DNA from: Planctomycetota bacterium
Lineage (GTDB): Bacteria; Planctomycetota; Planctomycetia; Planctomycetales; Planctomycetaceae
Direction: 5' to 3'
DNA: 64,000 nucleotides
Assembly (NCBI GenBank): GCA_018242525.1
Contig: JAFEBS010000039.1
Span: 59,554 to 123,553, forward strand
The notes below the pieces were generated by a model. The model made no database searches, was not told where the DNA came from, and saw only the letters and a list, made by a program, of their open reading frames with translations. Of the stretch, positions 52,235 to 60,579 are shown in pieces. The position numbers and the translations under genes are program-made. How positions within the stretch are numbered: position 1 is the stretch's first letter; each line of letters starts with the position of its first letter.

Positions 52235-55200
52235 TCATGCCTGTTTGATCGCGGCAAATGCCAGGTGATTACGCCAGCCCCGATACCATTCAATGGATGA
52301 CGGTGCCGTGGGCAGTTCCGTAGTGGACGGCTGATAGGATCGGAATTCGCCGTTCTGGTAGACCTGAATCTGGTTGGAGTGTGGATCGAGCACGGCCAGT
52401 TGCGCCCAGCCATTGCCGAGGATGCGTCCAATGACCGGATTCCGTCGCATGATCTGCAGGATGCCATCGGGAGTCGTTTCAATGACAAACAATAGCCGCA
52501 CCGGTTCGTGGATTTCCACACTCTGGATTGGCAGTCCACAGCGCAGATCGCTGGCTGCTCCATCCATCACACCCAGCAGCGACGTGATGTTATGCGGCAA
52601 CTTTGTGCCACAACCCCAGCCCAGGGAATCGACCGCCGACAGGTAGTACTGCATGTTAATGCCGGAACAGACCGGGATCACGGCTCCCAGGATCCGGGCC
52701 AGGATCGTGTGCTCGGCATCGTCGGTGGTGGGGTCGTACGACTGCAGGAAGCAGCGGCGGTCCAGGAACAGTCCCCTGGACCGCGATCGTCGGGCGACAA
52801 TACACAGTGCGTTCGAGGCGTTCCCAAATTCCGGGCGTGTCTGCGCCAGGTCCTCGGATCGATCCTTGACGTGCTGGTGGGCTTCATCGGGGGTCAAATC
52901 CAGGCGTGCGGAGTAGAACCGTCGACATCGTTCGTGTGCATTGCGGCGGCACGCGACATCAAAGGCCCGCCGGGCCGCGGCGACATCTTCAAAGTGCGAC
53001 TTTGGCAACTGGTCCAGATCAAACAGGGTCACCGTGTCATCGCAGGTGTTGTGCAGGCCCCCCACGAAGATGGTTTCTTCGGGGATCGGCAATCCGCGAC
53101 TGGCCAGAACGGCACGAACTTTGGCGTGGTTCAGCATCGCCGCCAGCGCCCTGCCATTCGGGCCGCCGGGATTGCCCGTACAGGCACCGCAGTCGTAGGT
53201 CGACTTGTGGGGATTGTTCTGGCAGGCGGAACCGTGGCCCATGAAAAAGACTAACCGGGCAAAGTTTGAGGTCAAGGCGATGTCGCGCAACATGCGTTCG
53301 CCCAGATTGGCCATCTCTTCGATGCTGAACCCGATTTCGCCCGGGTTCGGACCGGGGGCGGGCAACCGTCGTTCCAGCCTCAGGCGGGTCATCATGGGCG
53401 GAGCGACAATGCTGCCAAATGTCCGCCGGATCCTGGCGGTGAACTTCGGGAACAGTACTCGCATCACCAGCGGGATCGAAGCCAGCGTTCCCAAGCCCGC
53501 CGACAGGACGGCGCCGGGGGCAAAACTGCGGCTGTCGAGATGGATCTGATGAACGGCAATCCCCAACGCCCGACGCGATCGTGCGCGGAACTGGTGAGAC
53601 TGCTCGAACGGAAAGGCCATGTCCTCGACAACCCAATGCTGCGGACGAACCACGATGGGGCATTGAGCAGAATAGTGGGCATCGGCAATTCCCTTGAAGT
53701 ACATCGCGACTCCGAAAAAGCCCGCCGCCCCGAATGTTTCAATGCCGGGTCCTTGTTCTTCCAGATGCCGGCGAAACGATTCCTCGCGCGCATCGATACA
53801 GTATACGGACTGGAAGCGTGCCGCGACTGCGGGTTTGGGGGGCTGCTGATTGTTGATCGAGACGGCATCCAGCGCCTTGACAAGAAGTCGATGTTCGAAT
53901 GCCAGTTGAAAGACGCGTCGTCGTGCGAGCGGAGGAAAACTCTCGATCTCGGCGATCAGTCCCGCCCACTCTTTGGGCGACAATCGATCAAGATCCGGCG
54001 GGCTCCAACCCATCACCTGGGCCAGCTGGAAGACAAAGAATGCACGTTCCTCGACCGAAGTTGCAGCGCGGCGCGTGATCCGATTCTGCAGTTCGCGGCG
54101 CAGGCCCGACAGAGACTGGTCCGTGGTTTCCATGTGCTTCCTGGACAGATGCCGCAGCGCTGTCCGTTCCACAAGCAATCGCACCGCCAGAAACTCAATC
54201 AGACTTCCTGTTGGAACTGGCTTGGCGACACGATCCTGGCGGACTTCCATCTGCCAGATCATGCCGGCCCAACCCCGCAACGCCAGCGTTGACGCTTCAA
54301 TGAATTCCCCCCACTGATCCTCGGGGACTCCCAGGTCGACCAGGGATTCCTGAATGCAGGCCAGTGGCGTCGTCCCGGCTTTCTGCAGCCGTACCAGTTC
54401 GCTGGAAAGCGGCCGCATCCAGCGTTCACGCAGACTGTCGGGCGACTGGTACAGGGTACAGAACGCACGAAACAATCCCAAGTCGCGATCTGGCAATGCC
54501 CAATCAGAGATTCCCTGATCCGTGAAGGCGGCGCAAAACCGGATTAACACGGGATGAACCAGCAAGTCCGTGTCTTCGCCGGTCGCCTGCAGCAGCAGAT
54601 CCCGATGACGGATGAAACTGATCGAGGTGTCCGGACGAATTTCAACAAGCTCGACACCCTGCCGACAGACTCGCCACAACAGCTGCAATGAAAACTGTTC
54701 CCAAGTGCTTTCGTTCCACGCTTCCATCGAATCCCGGTGAAAGCGTTCCAGAAGTTCGGTGACGATTTGATTGACGGGTGTTGGCGCATTGCCACCCGGT
54801 TCATTGGTTGTTCGGCCGAGGACTTCACGCATCACCCAGTGACGTGTCAATTCCAGAAACCGCTTGCGAATCCTGGGAGACGTGGCTTCGCTGAACTGCG
54901 TTAGCGCATTCGTTTCTGCGATGAACCACCGCAGTTCTTCGGGCGGTGCGGATCGAAGCGGATGTTGCAGCATCGCCAGCCGAACATCGAAGCGATTTCC
55001 CGACGGCGCAACCGGCGTTGACGCCGCTTGTGCCAATTCTGTTTGCAGGACCGCTCGAATGTCCTCCAGTACGATTCGACCACTGGCCAACTTGTCGCGA
55101 TAGAAGTCCTCTGACAGATACGGTCGGCAACCGTACAGACGGGCACCCTTCGTCATCCCTTCTTCGAACGGGAGGTCTTCCAGGCCCTGCAGAGGATTGA

Positions 55201-55345
55201 GAAAGGCAAAGCCGCTGAGTGGACCCTGCGCAGGAAGAAGGGCCCCGGATCGCTCAACAAGCGATTTCAATCTGGCCTGAACAGAGTCCGGCTCGGCGGA
55301 CGAGTCCATGCCGGAAGGTGTTCTCGAAGGAGCCGTCGTAATCAT
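52235..55345 (-). CDS. DabA-like inorganic carbon transporter subunit (DUF2309), copy 2
   Basis: The product has 1036 residues. All four predicted zinc ligands are kept: Cys516 and Asp518 in YCIDAREESFRRH, His704 in MGHGSACQNN, and Cys719 in YDCGACTGNPGGPNGRALA. It aligns with copy 1 through the whole length (GAAGFFGVAMYFKG, VRPQHWV, VFVGGLHNTCDD) but differs at many positions and in the N-terminal HNTLHAFE region, which here is NPLQGLEDLPFEE. No dabB lies on its strand; the only dabB is the convergent one. It may share that subunit or use a distant partner. Confidence 0.9.
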   Translation of the reverse strand: MITTAPSRTPSGMDSSAEPDSVQARLKSLVERSGALLPAQGPLSGFAFLNPLQGLEDLPFEEGMTKGARLYGCRPYLSEDFYRDKLASGRIVLEDIRAVLQTELAQAASTPVAPSGNRFDVRLAMLQHPLRSAPPEELRWFIAETNALTQFSEATSPRIRKRFLELTRHWVMREVLGRTTNEPGGNAPTPVNQIVTELLERFHRDSMEAWNESTWEQFSLQLLWRVCRQGVELVEIRPDTSISFIRHRDLLLQATGEDTDLLVHPVLIRFCAAFTDQGISDWALPDRDLGLFRAFCTLYQSPDSLRERWMRPLSSELVRLQKAGTTPLACIQESLVDLGVPEDQWGEFIEASTLALRGWAGMIWQMEVRQDRVAKPVPTGSLIEFLAVRLLVERTALRHLSRKHMETTDQSLSGLRRELQNRITRRAATSVEERAFFVFQLAQVMGWSPPDLDRLSPKEWAGLIAEIESFPPLARRRVFQLAFEHRLLVKALDAVSINNQQPPKPAVAARFQSVYCIDAREESFRRHLEEQGPGIETFGAAGFFGVAMYFKGIADAHYSAQCPIVVRPQHWVVEDMAFPFEQSHQFRARSRRALGIAVHQIHLDSRSFAPGAVLSAGLGTLASIPLVMRVLFPKFTARIRRTFGSIVAPPMMTRLRLERRLPAPGPNPGEIGFSIEEMANLGERMLRDIALTSNFARLVFFMGHGSACQNNPHKSTYDCGACTGNPGGPNGRALAAMLNHAKVRAVLASRGLPIPEETIFVGGLHNTCDDTVTLFDLDQLPKSHFEDVAAARRAFDVACRRNAHERCRRFYSARLDLTPDEAHQHVKDRSEDLAQTRPEFGNASNALCIVARRSRSRGLFLDRRCFLQSYDPTTDDAEHTILARILGAVIPVCSGINMQYYLSAVDSLGWGCGTKLPHNITSLLGVMDGAASDLRCGLPIQSVEIHEPVRLLFVIETTPDGILQIMRRNPVIGRILGNGWAQLAVLDPHSNQIQVYQNGEFRSYQPSTTELPTAPSSIEWYRGWRNHLAFAAIKQA

Positions 55346-56068
55346 GGACGAATCTCGGGAGGGCTAAGATATCACATCTTTAAGGTTGGGCCGCACATGT
55401 CATCCGCAATCCTGATCGTTGTTTAGTCACCACTGGATAAATCGGTGGCAATCCCCGTCTTGACGCGCACTGACGCTGTGATGTCGCGTCTGAAAATGCT
55501 GTTAGTTTTCGCGGCACTTCATGACTGCCGGAGGGACCACTTTCGGCAATCCGCAAACCGGATGCCTGACAAACCTTGCTAAATCATGATGTAAGCAGGA
55601 CTCACTCCTTCGCGAAACATAGGGATTCATGGCAACGCTCGCAATCGAGCAATGCTGACATTGATGATAGCATGCGGTGATTCTTGCAGGTGTGGACGAG
55701 GGAGGCCGATACGAAATGCGATTTCCCGGTCAAAAAGGTTTGGTGCTGACAGATTGTCACTGTTTGGATCAAGGATGCCGCCAATTCTTCACCACGTGCT
55801 TTCGAATTGATCAACTGGAAAAACATGCGAGGTTACGACCGGATCGGATGTGTTACATCTCTGTCAGGATGTGGTTTCAGGTCGCATGGATCGCTCGCCA
55901 GAGTCGAGGATTGTCTCTACCATTTCGGCCCAAGACAGGGAAATCCCCTTTTTTGAACCGGATCGGGTGGAGAAATCCTTCGATCAGAATCTGGCACGGG
56001 AAGTGCATGGGATTCAGCTGCCGAAGTTCGGCGTGACATGCCCCCGAGAATCCATTGCAAAGGATCGT
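55346..56068. other. Long non-coding stretch with leader for the small gene at 56069
   Basis: This 723-bp region has only short open frames without ribosome-binding sites or recognisable products. It contains the promoter region of the second dabA (minus strand) and the sigma-54-like site at 55992. It is AT-richer than its surroundings near 55560-55680. I see no tRNA or structured RNA that I could name. Confidence 0.55.
55992..56007 (+). promoter_or_regulatory. Sigma-54-type promoter upstream of the small membrane protein
   Basis: TGGCACGGGAAGTGCA fits the -24/-12 consensus except for one position (GTGC instead of TTGC), the same deviation as the csrA site. It ends 61 bp before the ATG at 56069. 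Confidence 0.6.
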
Positions 56069-56296
56069 ATGTTTTCAGAACCGACAATCAATTCCGTCAG
56101 TAATCTTTTCAGTGCTCCCGGCATCGGTCTGGAATTGGTGGGAGCCAGTGCGCTGGCCTTCGGAGTCGTTTGTTACCTGGGACGCGTGGCCTGGATCGCT
56201 CTGTCCCACGCCCGCCGAATGGAACTGGCAGCGATGCAGTCGATCGTTGTCTCTCCCCAGGAAGTGGAATACAAAGGGCCCTACTGCGCGGGTTGA
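56069..56296 (+). CDS. Small single-helix membrane protein, hypothetical
   Basis: The product has 75 residues. An AAAGGA lies 5 nt upstream of the ATG. LELVGASALAFGVVCYLGRV followed by AWIAL is a probable membrane helix, and ARRMELAAMQSIVVSP continues as a basic amphipathic segment. I do not recognise the family. The well-placed ribosome-binding site and a sigma-54-like promoter support expression. Confidence 0.6.
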   Translation: MFSEPTINSVSNLFSAPGIGLELVGASALAFGVVCYLGRVAWIALSHARRMELAAMQSIVVSPQEVEYKGPYCAG

Positions 56297-56366
56297 GATG
56301 ACGTTCTGAGCCGTGACTTGAGCGTTGGTCAAAGAGTCCGGGTAACGCATCCCGGCTCTTCTTCGA

Positions 56367-57176
56367 TCAGGTTCGCGCCTTGCAGCGGGGACAATGGTCC
56401 TGATGGACGACGCGCAGATTCCACGTCAGTGATGCCCGCGGATAGACGGTGCCGCAGTACGGGCAGGTGGCATCGCCAAACAGCAGCCAGATGGCGTGGA
56501 AGTCGCCGCCAGCCATGGTCCATACGAACGCCACCATCATGAAGAAGTACCACAGGACCCACGTCCGGACAATCGAGGTCCAGGTGGTTGCAGCCAGTCC
56601 GAACGCAGAAATCTCCTGGAGATAAAATGGCAGGTTTCCGGCAGCGTGCAATGTGATCGCCAGCGGTAATCCCGCTCCAAACGTGTGTAGCGCGATCGCC
56701 GTCAGTCCCCCGTGGATCAGACAGACCATGGCCCGTTCATTGATGAAACCGGTCAGGCTCAACACGCTCTGGTTGGCCACCTCGGGATTGTTACGGAAGA
56801 CAATATCCGCCAGCAACCAGATTTCGCCGATGCCAAATCCCAGTCCAATCGCCAGTGCCCGCCACAGCCGCGTTTCCTTCGTCGTCGACTTCCAGATGAC
56901 CGGAATCATCAGCGGCCACAGCTTGAACAGTTCTTCGATCATTGGTCTGGCAGCAAAGGTCACCAGGCGATGCGAATCGTCGTTTATGACTAACCGCAGC
57001 AGTCCATCCAGCGGCAATCGAATGCCATAAAACGTCAACGGGCTGGCGGGTACCATGACAAGGCCCAGAAACACCAGGTACCATCGATCTGCAGGGGGGG
57101 AATTCCAGGCGATGACACCGCCGATGATGACAACAGAGGCGAGGGTGGCGCTCGCAGCAGCGAATAGAATGCCCAT
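56367..57176 (-). CDS. PrsW-like integral membrane protein with C-terminal zinc ribbon
   Basis: The product has 269 residues with about seven membrane helices. Conserved positions of PrsW/CPBP-type intramembrane metalloproteases are visible: RPMIEELFKLWPL (EExxK), GFGIGEIW, LIHGGLTAIALHTF (His) and ITLHAAGNLPFY (His and Asn). The last 40 residues hold CPYCGTVYPRAS and DHCPRCKA, a four-Cys zinc ribbon at the cytosolic side. PrsW in Bacillus cleaves an anti-sigma factor. Given the many anti-sigma factors in this window, such a role is possible, though no partner is adjacent. Confidence 0.65.
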   Translation of the reverse strand: MGILFAAASATLASVVIIGGVIAWNSPPADRWYLVFLGLVMVPASPLTFYGIRLPLDGLLRLVINDDSHRLVTFAARPMIEELFKLWPLMIPVIWKSTTKETRLWRALAIGLGFGIGEIWLLADIVFRNNPEVANQSVLSLTGFINERAMVCLIHGGLTAIALHTFGAGLPLAITLHAAGNLPFYLQEISAFGLAATTWTSIVRTWVLWYFFMMVAFVWTMAGGDFHAIWLLFGDATCPYCGTVYPRASLTWNLRVVHQDHCPRCKART

Positions 57177-57465
57177 CGCAACCCGACTCCGTGACGCTCA
57201 ATCCTGCTCACTCGCACTGCAACCGCGCTGTGTGTTGACGCGATCACCGACCCGTCGCACTGTCATGGTACAACATTCTTAGCGCTCCACCATGAAACGC
57301 CCGCCCGCAATCTGCCGATTAGAAATGCATCGCCGTTTTGACGCAAGACGACATTGGAAAATGTCTTAGGCAGCGGCTGGAGTTTGCCGCGAACGGCCAC
57401 ATCACGCCCTCGTGAACGTCAGGCTGGATTGTCGGCCGCTGGCAGTTTTCGACGGAAGACACTGT

Positions 57466-58422
57466 TCAGTGCGATCTGGACATTGTGTAACCCCTCGCCA
57501 GCCATTCGATGGCGTGGCAGAAATAGAGACGATCGAGGACGCGAGTTCTACGTCCGAACAGGCTGGCGACCGTGGTCAGGATCCCCAACCCAAGCTTTGT
57601 GCCAGCATGCATCGGAAGGATCCTGGGAATTCCCACGTCCAATTCGGATCGCATGGCCAGCAGGAGCCGTCGAGTCTGATGCAGGTGATCGGCGTGTTTA
57701 TCGAACCATTCCCACCAGATCCGACAGTTGTCAAGCGCTTCGTCCAGGATGGTCCTGGCTTCCGGACCCGAGATGCAGCCGAAGTGAGTCAGGCAGAGGG
57801 TTTCATAGGGGGTCTGCCTGAGCGTTTCGATGGCTTGAGAGAATCCCGGCGCATCCCATGTCCGTGGCATGAATGGGGGGAGAAAGATGTCGTCAGCCAG
57901 TTTGTCGCCGATGGCATCACCCACACAGATGTTGCCGTGAGTTTCGTCGAGGATCGCAATCTGACCATCACTATGGCCCGGCAGACCGATGATCCTCAGT
58001 TGGATTCCACCCAGATCAATCCGAGCACCATCGTCAACGGGTGACACATCCAGCACGGCCAGATGCGGACCGCCGCCGAAGTCGTTGTTGAATGTGGCGT
58101 CGGCCAATAGAGGGATGGCGCGGCGGGCCGCGATGACTTCGATCGTTCTTCCTTCCGCCGCCGCTGCCTGTCGCAGCACGGGGATTCCCTGGGTGTGATC
58201 CCAGTGTGGATGCGTCACGACGATCATGTCGGGCGGAAATGCATTCAGGGCCCGCAGTTGCTTGATCAACCGAGGGGCCGCCTGGCGAGTTCCTGCGTCA
58301 ATCAGGCAGGAGCGTGCTCCCTGAATCAGGTAGGCCGACGCAATGCCATGGCAATTCCCCATGCCAATGTCGATCAAAGTTGTCTGCGGATTGATGGCGC
58401 CGGGAACTCTTTGAGCGACCAC
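57466..58422 (-). CDS. Metallo-beta-lactamase fold hydrolase
   Basis: The product has 318 residues from the GTG at 58422, chosen because GAGGA lies 6 nt upstream and because the frame before it overlaps the desaturase gene. The binuclear metal site is seen as VVTHPHWDHTQGIPV (HxHxDH), GLPGHSDGQIAIL (His), VGDAIGD (Asp) and CLTHFGCI (His). It belongs to the glyoxalase-II-like or lactonase-like group. It follows the desaturase stop codon by 17 bp and is probably cotranscribed. The gap 57177-57465 shows nothing of note. Confidence 0.88.
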   Translation of the reverse strand: MVAQRVPGAINPQTTLIDIGMGNCHGIASAYLIQGARSCLIDAGTRQAAPRLIKQLRALNAFPPDMIVVTHPHWDHTQGIPVLRQAAAAEGRTIEVIAARRAIPLLADATFNNDFGGGPHLAVLDVSPVDDGARIDLGGIQLRIIGLPGHSDGQIAILDETHGNICVGDAIGDKLADDIFLPPFMPRTWDAPGFSQAIETLRQTPYETLCLTHFGCISGPEARTILDEALDNCRIWWEWFDKHADHLHQTRRLLLAMRSELDVGIPRILPMHAGTKLGLGILTTVASLFGRRTRVLDRLYFCHAIEWLARGYTMSRSH

Positions 58423-58439
58423 GGAGAATCCTCGTCGTG

Positions 58440-59534
58440 TCAGGCCGCGTTGCGAACGACCTCGGTATTCGCGGCGGCCTGCTTCGGGCGGCGGGCTGCC
58501 GATGTGGGGTTGCCTGAATAGTCTGTCCAACAGCCCGCCTGATCGTCGTACAATTTGCAGACGCGCAGGACTTCAATGACAGCCCGGGGGCTCCAGTGAT
58601 AGGTCACGACCTGATCGCCCCTGTCCGTTTCCACAGACCGTTGAGCTTTCCGCAGGTGATACGACGGAATGGAAGGCTGCATGTGATGTGCCGTATGGTC
58701 CATGATCCAATGGCTCAATCGATCCAGGAAGCCGGGGAATCGACAATGGACAGACGTTTGAGCTTGCCGGTTTGTCCAGTCGCCGAGGGCCGGTTCTGTA
58801 TACCAATGAACATCGGGGTGAGTGTGCTGGATGAACTCGGACGTGGACGCCACCATCTGGCCGACCAGAATCGGCAGGAACACGGTCAGTACCAGTGTCT
58901 CCGGCCATCTCGGCAGTCCAGTCGATCGGACGGTGACATGCGACTGCAATACCAGGGCGGTCATGCAGAGTGTGACCAGCCACCCGGTGACGATTGCAAA
59001 GTCGATCCAGTACTGCGTCTTGATCTCGCCCAGATACTTGGGTTGGGGGATGAATCGCCGCTTCCACCAGATTTCCAGGGGGTAGTAAAAGAGATGACCC
59101 ACGGGAGTCCGAAAAAAGCGATACCAGAGTTTCGACGGCCCGGACAGGGCCTGATATTCTGTCAGTGACAGTGGTTCCCAGACGTAGTCCAGGCCCCGCC
59201 GATTTGTGAACAGATGGTGCAGGTGATTATGCCCATACTGCCAAAGGCTGTAGGTGTGCAGTGCTGGTAGAAAGGCCAGTGTTCCCAGCAACCGATTTAA
59301 TCGGCGATTGGGAGTGAGCGAATGGTGACACGCGTCATGTCCCACAATCAGCAGCCCAGTCGTCCAGAGTCCGGCGATCACCGCAGACACAATTCGTTGC
59401 CCCGGTCCCGGCAAGGCGATGGTCCCTGCCATCGCCAGCGTGTATCCGCAAGCATCAAATACGAAAATCCCAATCCCGCGCCGATAGGATCGTTGCTTCA
59501 ATAGTTTCAAATTGGATTGCAATCCAGATGGCAT
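58440..59534 (-). CDS. Membrane fatty acid desaturase
   Basis: The product has 364 residues. The three histidine boxes of di-iron desaturases are present: GHDACHHSLTPN, HNHLHHLFTN, and HTAHHMQPSIPSYHL. Hydrophobic helices separate them (FDACGYTLAMAGTIALPG, VTGWLVTLCMTALVL). It resembles acyl-lipid Delta-9 or Delta-12 type enzymes that introduce double bonds to keep membranes fluid. Its partner downstream is the MBL-fold hydrolase. The C-terminal 30 residues are a low-complexity Ala/Arg tail. Confidence 0.92.
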   Translation of the reverse strand: MPSGLQSNLKLLKQRSYRRGIGIFVFDACGYTLAMAGTIALPGPGQRIVSAVIAGLWTTGLLIVGHDACHHSLTPNRRLNRLLGTLAFLPALHTYSLWQYGHNHLHHLFTNRRGLDYVWEPLSLTEYQALSGPSKLWYRFFRTPVGHLFYYPLEIWWKRRFIPQPKYLGEIKTQYWIDFAIVTGWLVTLCMTALVLQSHVTVRSTGLPRWPETLVLTVFLPILVGQMVASTSEFIQHTHPDVHWYTEPALGDWTNRQAQTSVHCRFPGFLDRLSHWIMDHTAHHMQPSIPSYHLRKAQRSVETDRGDQVVTYHWSPRAVIEVLRVCKLYDDQAGCWTDYSGNPTSAARRPKQAAANTEVVRNAA

Positions 59535-59659
59535 GACTGTCGCCTACCGAATCCGTGGAGATGGCGACGGGATCATTGCAGATGAATTCTGTCGCGGCAA
59601 GATGAGCTGCCATTCACGATTCTGCCGTCAGAAACGCCCCATCGTCCGGCCGGTGGCGA

Positions 59660-60037
59660 CTATCCTTGCTCGTTTGTCGGCTCGTGCGTCACGGGATTCA
59701 CGCCAGCGGGGGCGTCACTGCGAACAAGAAAGACCGCTCCCACAATCAACAGGAACGCCGCCAGATGGTTCCAGCCGAGCTTGGCCTCAAGGTACCAGAC
59801 TGCGAAGATACTGAAGACCACCAACGTAATAATCTCTTGAATCACCTTCAGTTGGACGGGTGTAAACTGGGTCGATCCCCAGCGGTTGGCAGGAACCTGA
59901 AAGCAGTATTCCAATAGCGCAATTAGCCAGCTTACCAAGATTGCCAATATCAGCGGCGATTCCTTGTGCTTCAGGTGCCCATACCAGGCGAACGTCATGA
60001 AAACATTGGAGATGGTGAGTAAGACGATCGTCAGCAT
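59660..60037 (-). CDS. DMT-family small membrane protein (DUF486)
   Basis: The product has 125 residues with four membrane helices. ISNVFMTFAWYGHLKHKESP followed by LILAILVSWLIALLEYCFQV, PANRWGSTQFTPVQLKVIQE and a helix ending AAFLLIVGAVFLV match the DUF486 group of the drug/metabolite transporter superfamily. The transported substrate is unknown. It is encoded alone; the intergenic stretch 59535-59659 shows no feature. Confidence 0.9.
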   Translation of the reverse strand: MLTIVLLTISNVFMTFAWYGHLKHKESPLILAILVSWLIALLEYCFQVPANRWGSTQFTPVQLKVIQEIITLVVFSIFAVWYLEAKLGWNHLAAFLLIVGAVFLVRSDAPAGVNPVTHEPTNEQG

Positions 60038-60363
60038 AACGGAAGTCGATTCTTGACTGGAAGTTGTGATTGAGGCTTATGGATCGATCGTCGTCCGTCA
60101 CCGGTGGATGGGCCGGTCGTAATTCGGGATTTGGGTTTTCAAAAATGCAGTAACAATTTGTGTGATATATGGTTGCGACGCATGATCTGGTTCCGTCGCC
60201 AGCTGTGTAAGGTACTCGCGACGTCCAAAACCGGTCAACGCTGGTTTTGAATCGGCTCCGATCCGGCATCTGCGAATTTTTTCACAATTCGTTAACCTGC
60301 TAAGCGAAGCCCACTTGTGCAGCGCGTAGGGCGTAAAGTGATTGCGCCGGCAAAAACAGACGG

Positions 60364-60392
60364 TTGACAATCTCGAATCGCAACTTTATTTT
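60364..60392 (+). promoter_or_regulatory. Sigma-70 promoter of nrdJ
   Basis: TTGACA at 60364-60369 and TATTTT at 60387-60392 are separated by 17 bp. This implies a leader of about 180 nt before nrdJ. No other strong promoter is seen in 60038-60579. Confidence 0.6.
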
Positions 60393-60434
60393 GAGGACCC
60401 GTTGGTCCCCAAATCTTGGGCTTCACCCGCGGCC

Positions 60435-60463
60435 GGGACACAACCGATAGTTGTTTTTGTCCC
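60435..60463 (+). promoter_or_regulatory. Palindrome in the nrdJ leader
   Basis: GGGACACAAC-CGATA-GTTG-TTTT-TGTCCC is a stem with an internal bulge, located between the promoter and nrdJ. The inner ACAACCGATAGTTGT recalls an NrdR box but has the wrong spacing. It may be a regulatory hairpin or weak attenuator. Confidence 0.4.
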
Positions 60464-60579
60464 AGGCCTTCATGGTTCTCTAACCCCCATTGCAGTCGGA
60501 TTTGACCTCGGATTTCTGTCGGCGGAGGTTCCCGTCGACTTCTTTGTCTGCGCCCTGAAAAACTGGATAAGAGGAGTGC

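Noticed and set aside
55602..55826. Open frame of 74 codons on the minus strand in the non-coding stretch
   Set aside because: No ribosome-binding site, no motif, and composition unlike neighbouring genes; I prefer to leave the region without a gene.
60038..60579. Cobalamin riboswitch upstream of nrdJ
   Set aside because: I looked for the B12 box (GCCACTG) and the conserved flanking elements and did not find them; only simple hairpins are visible.
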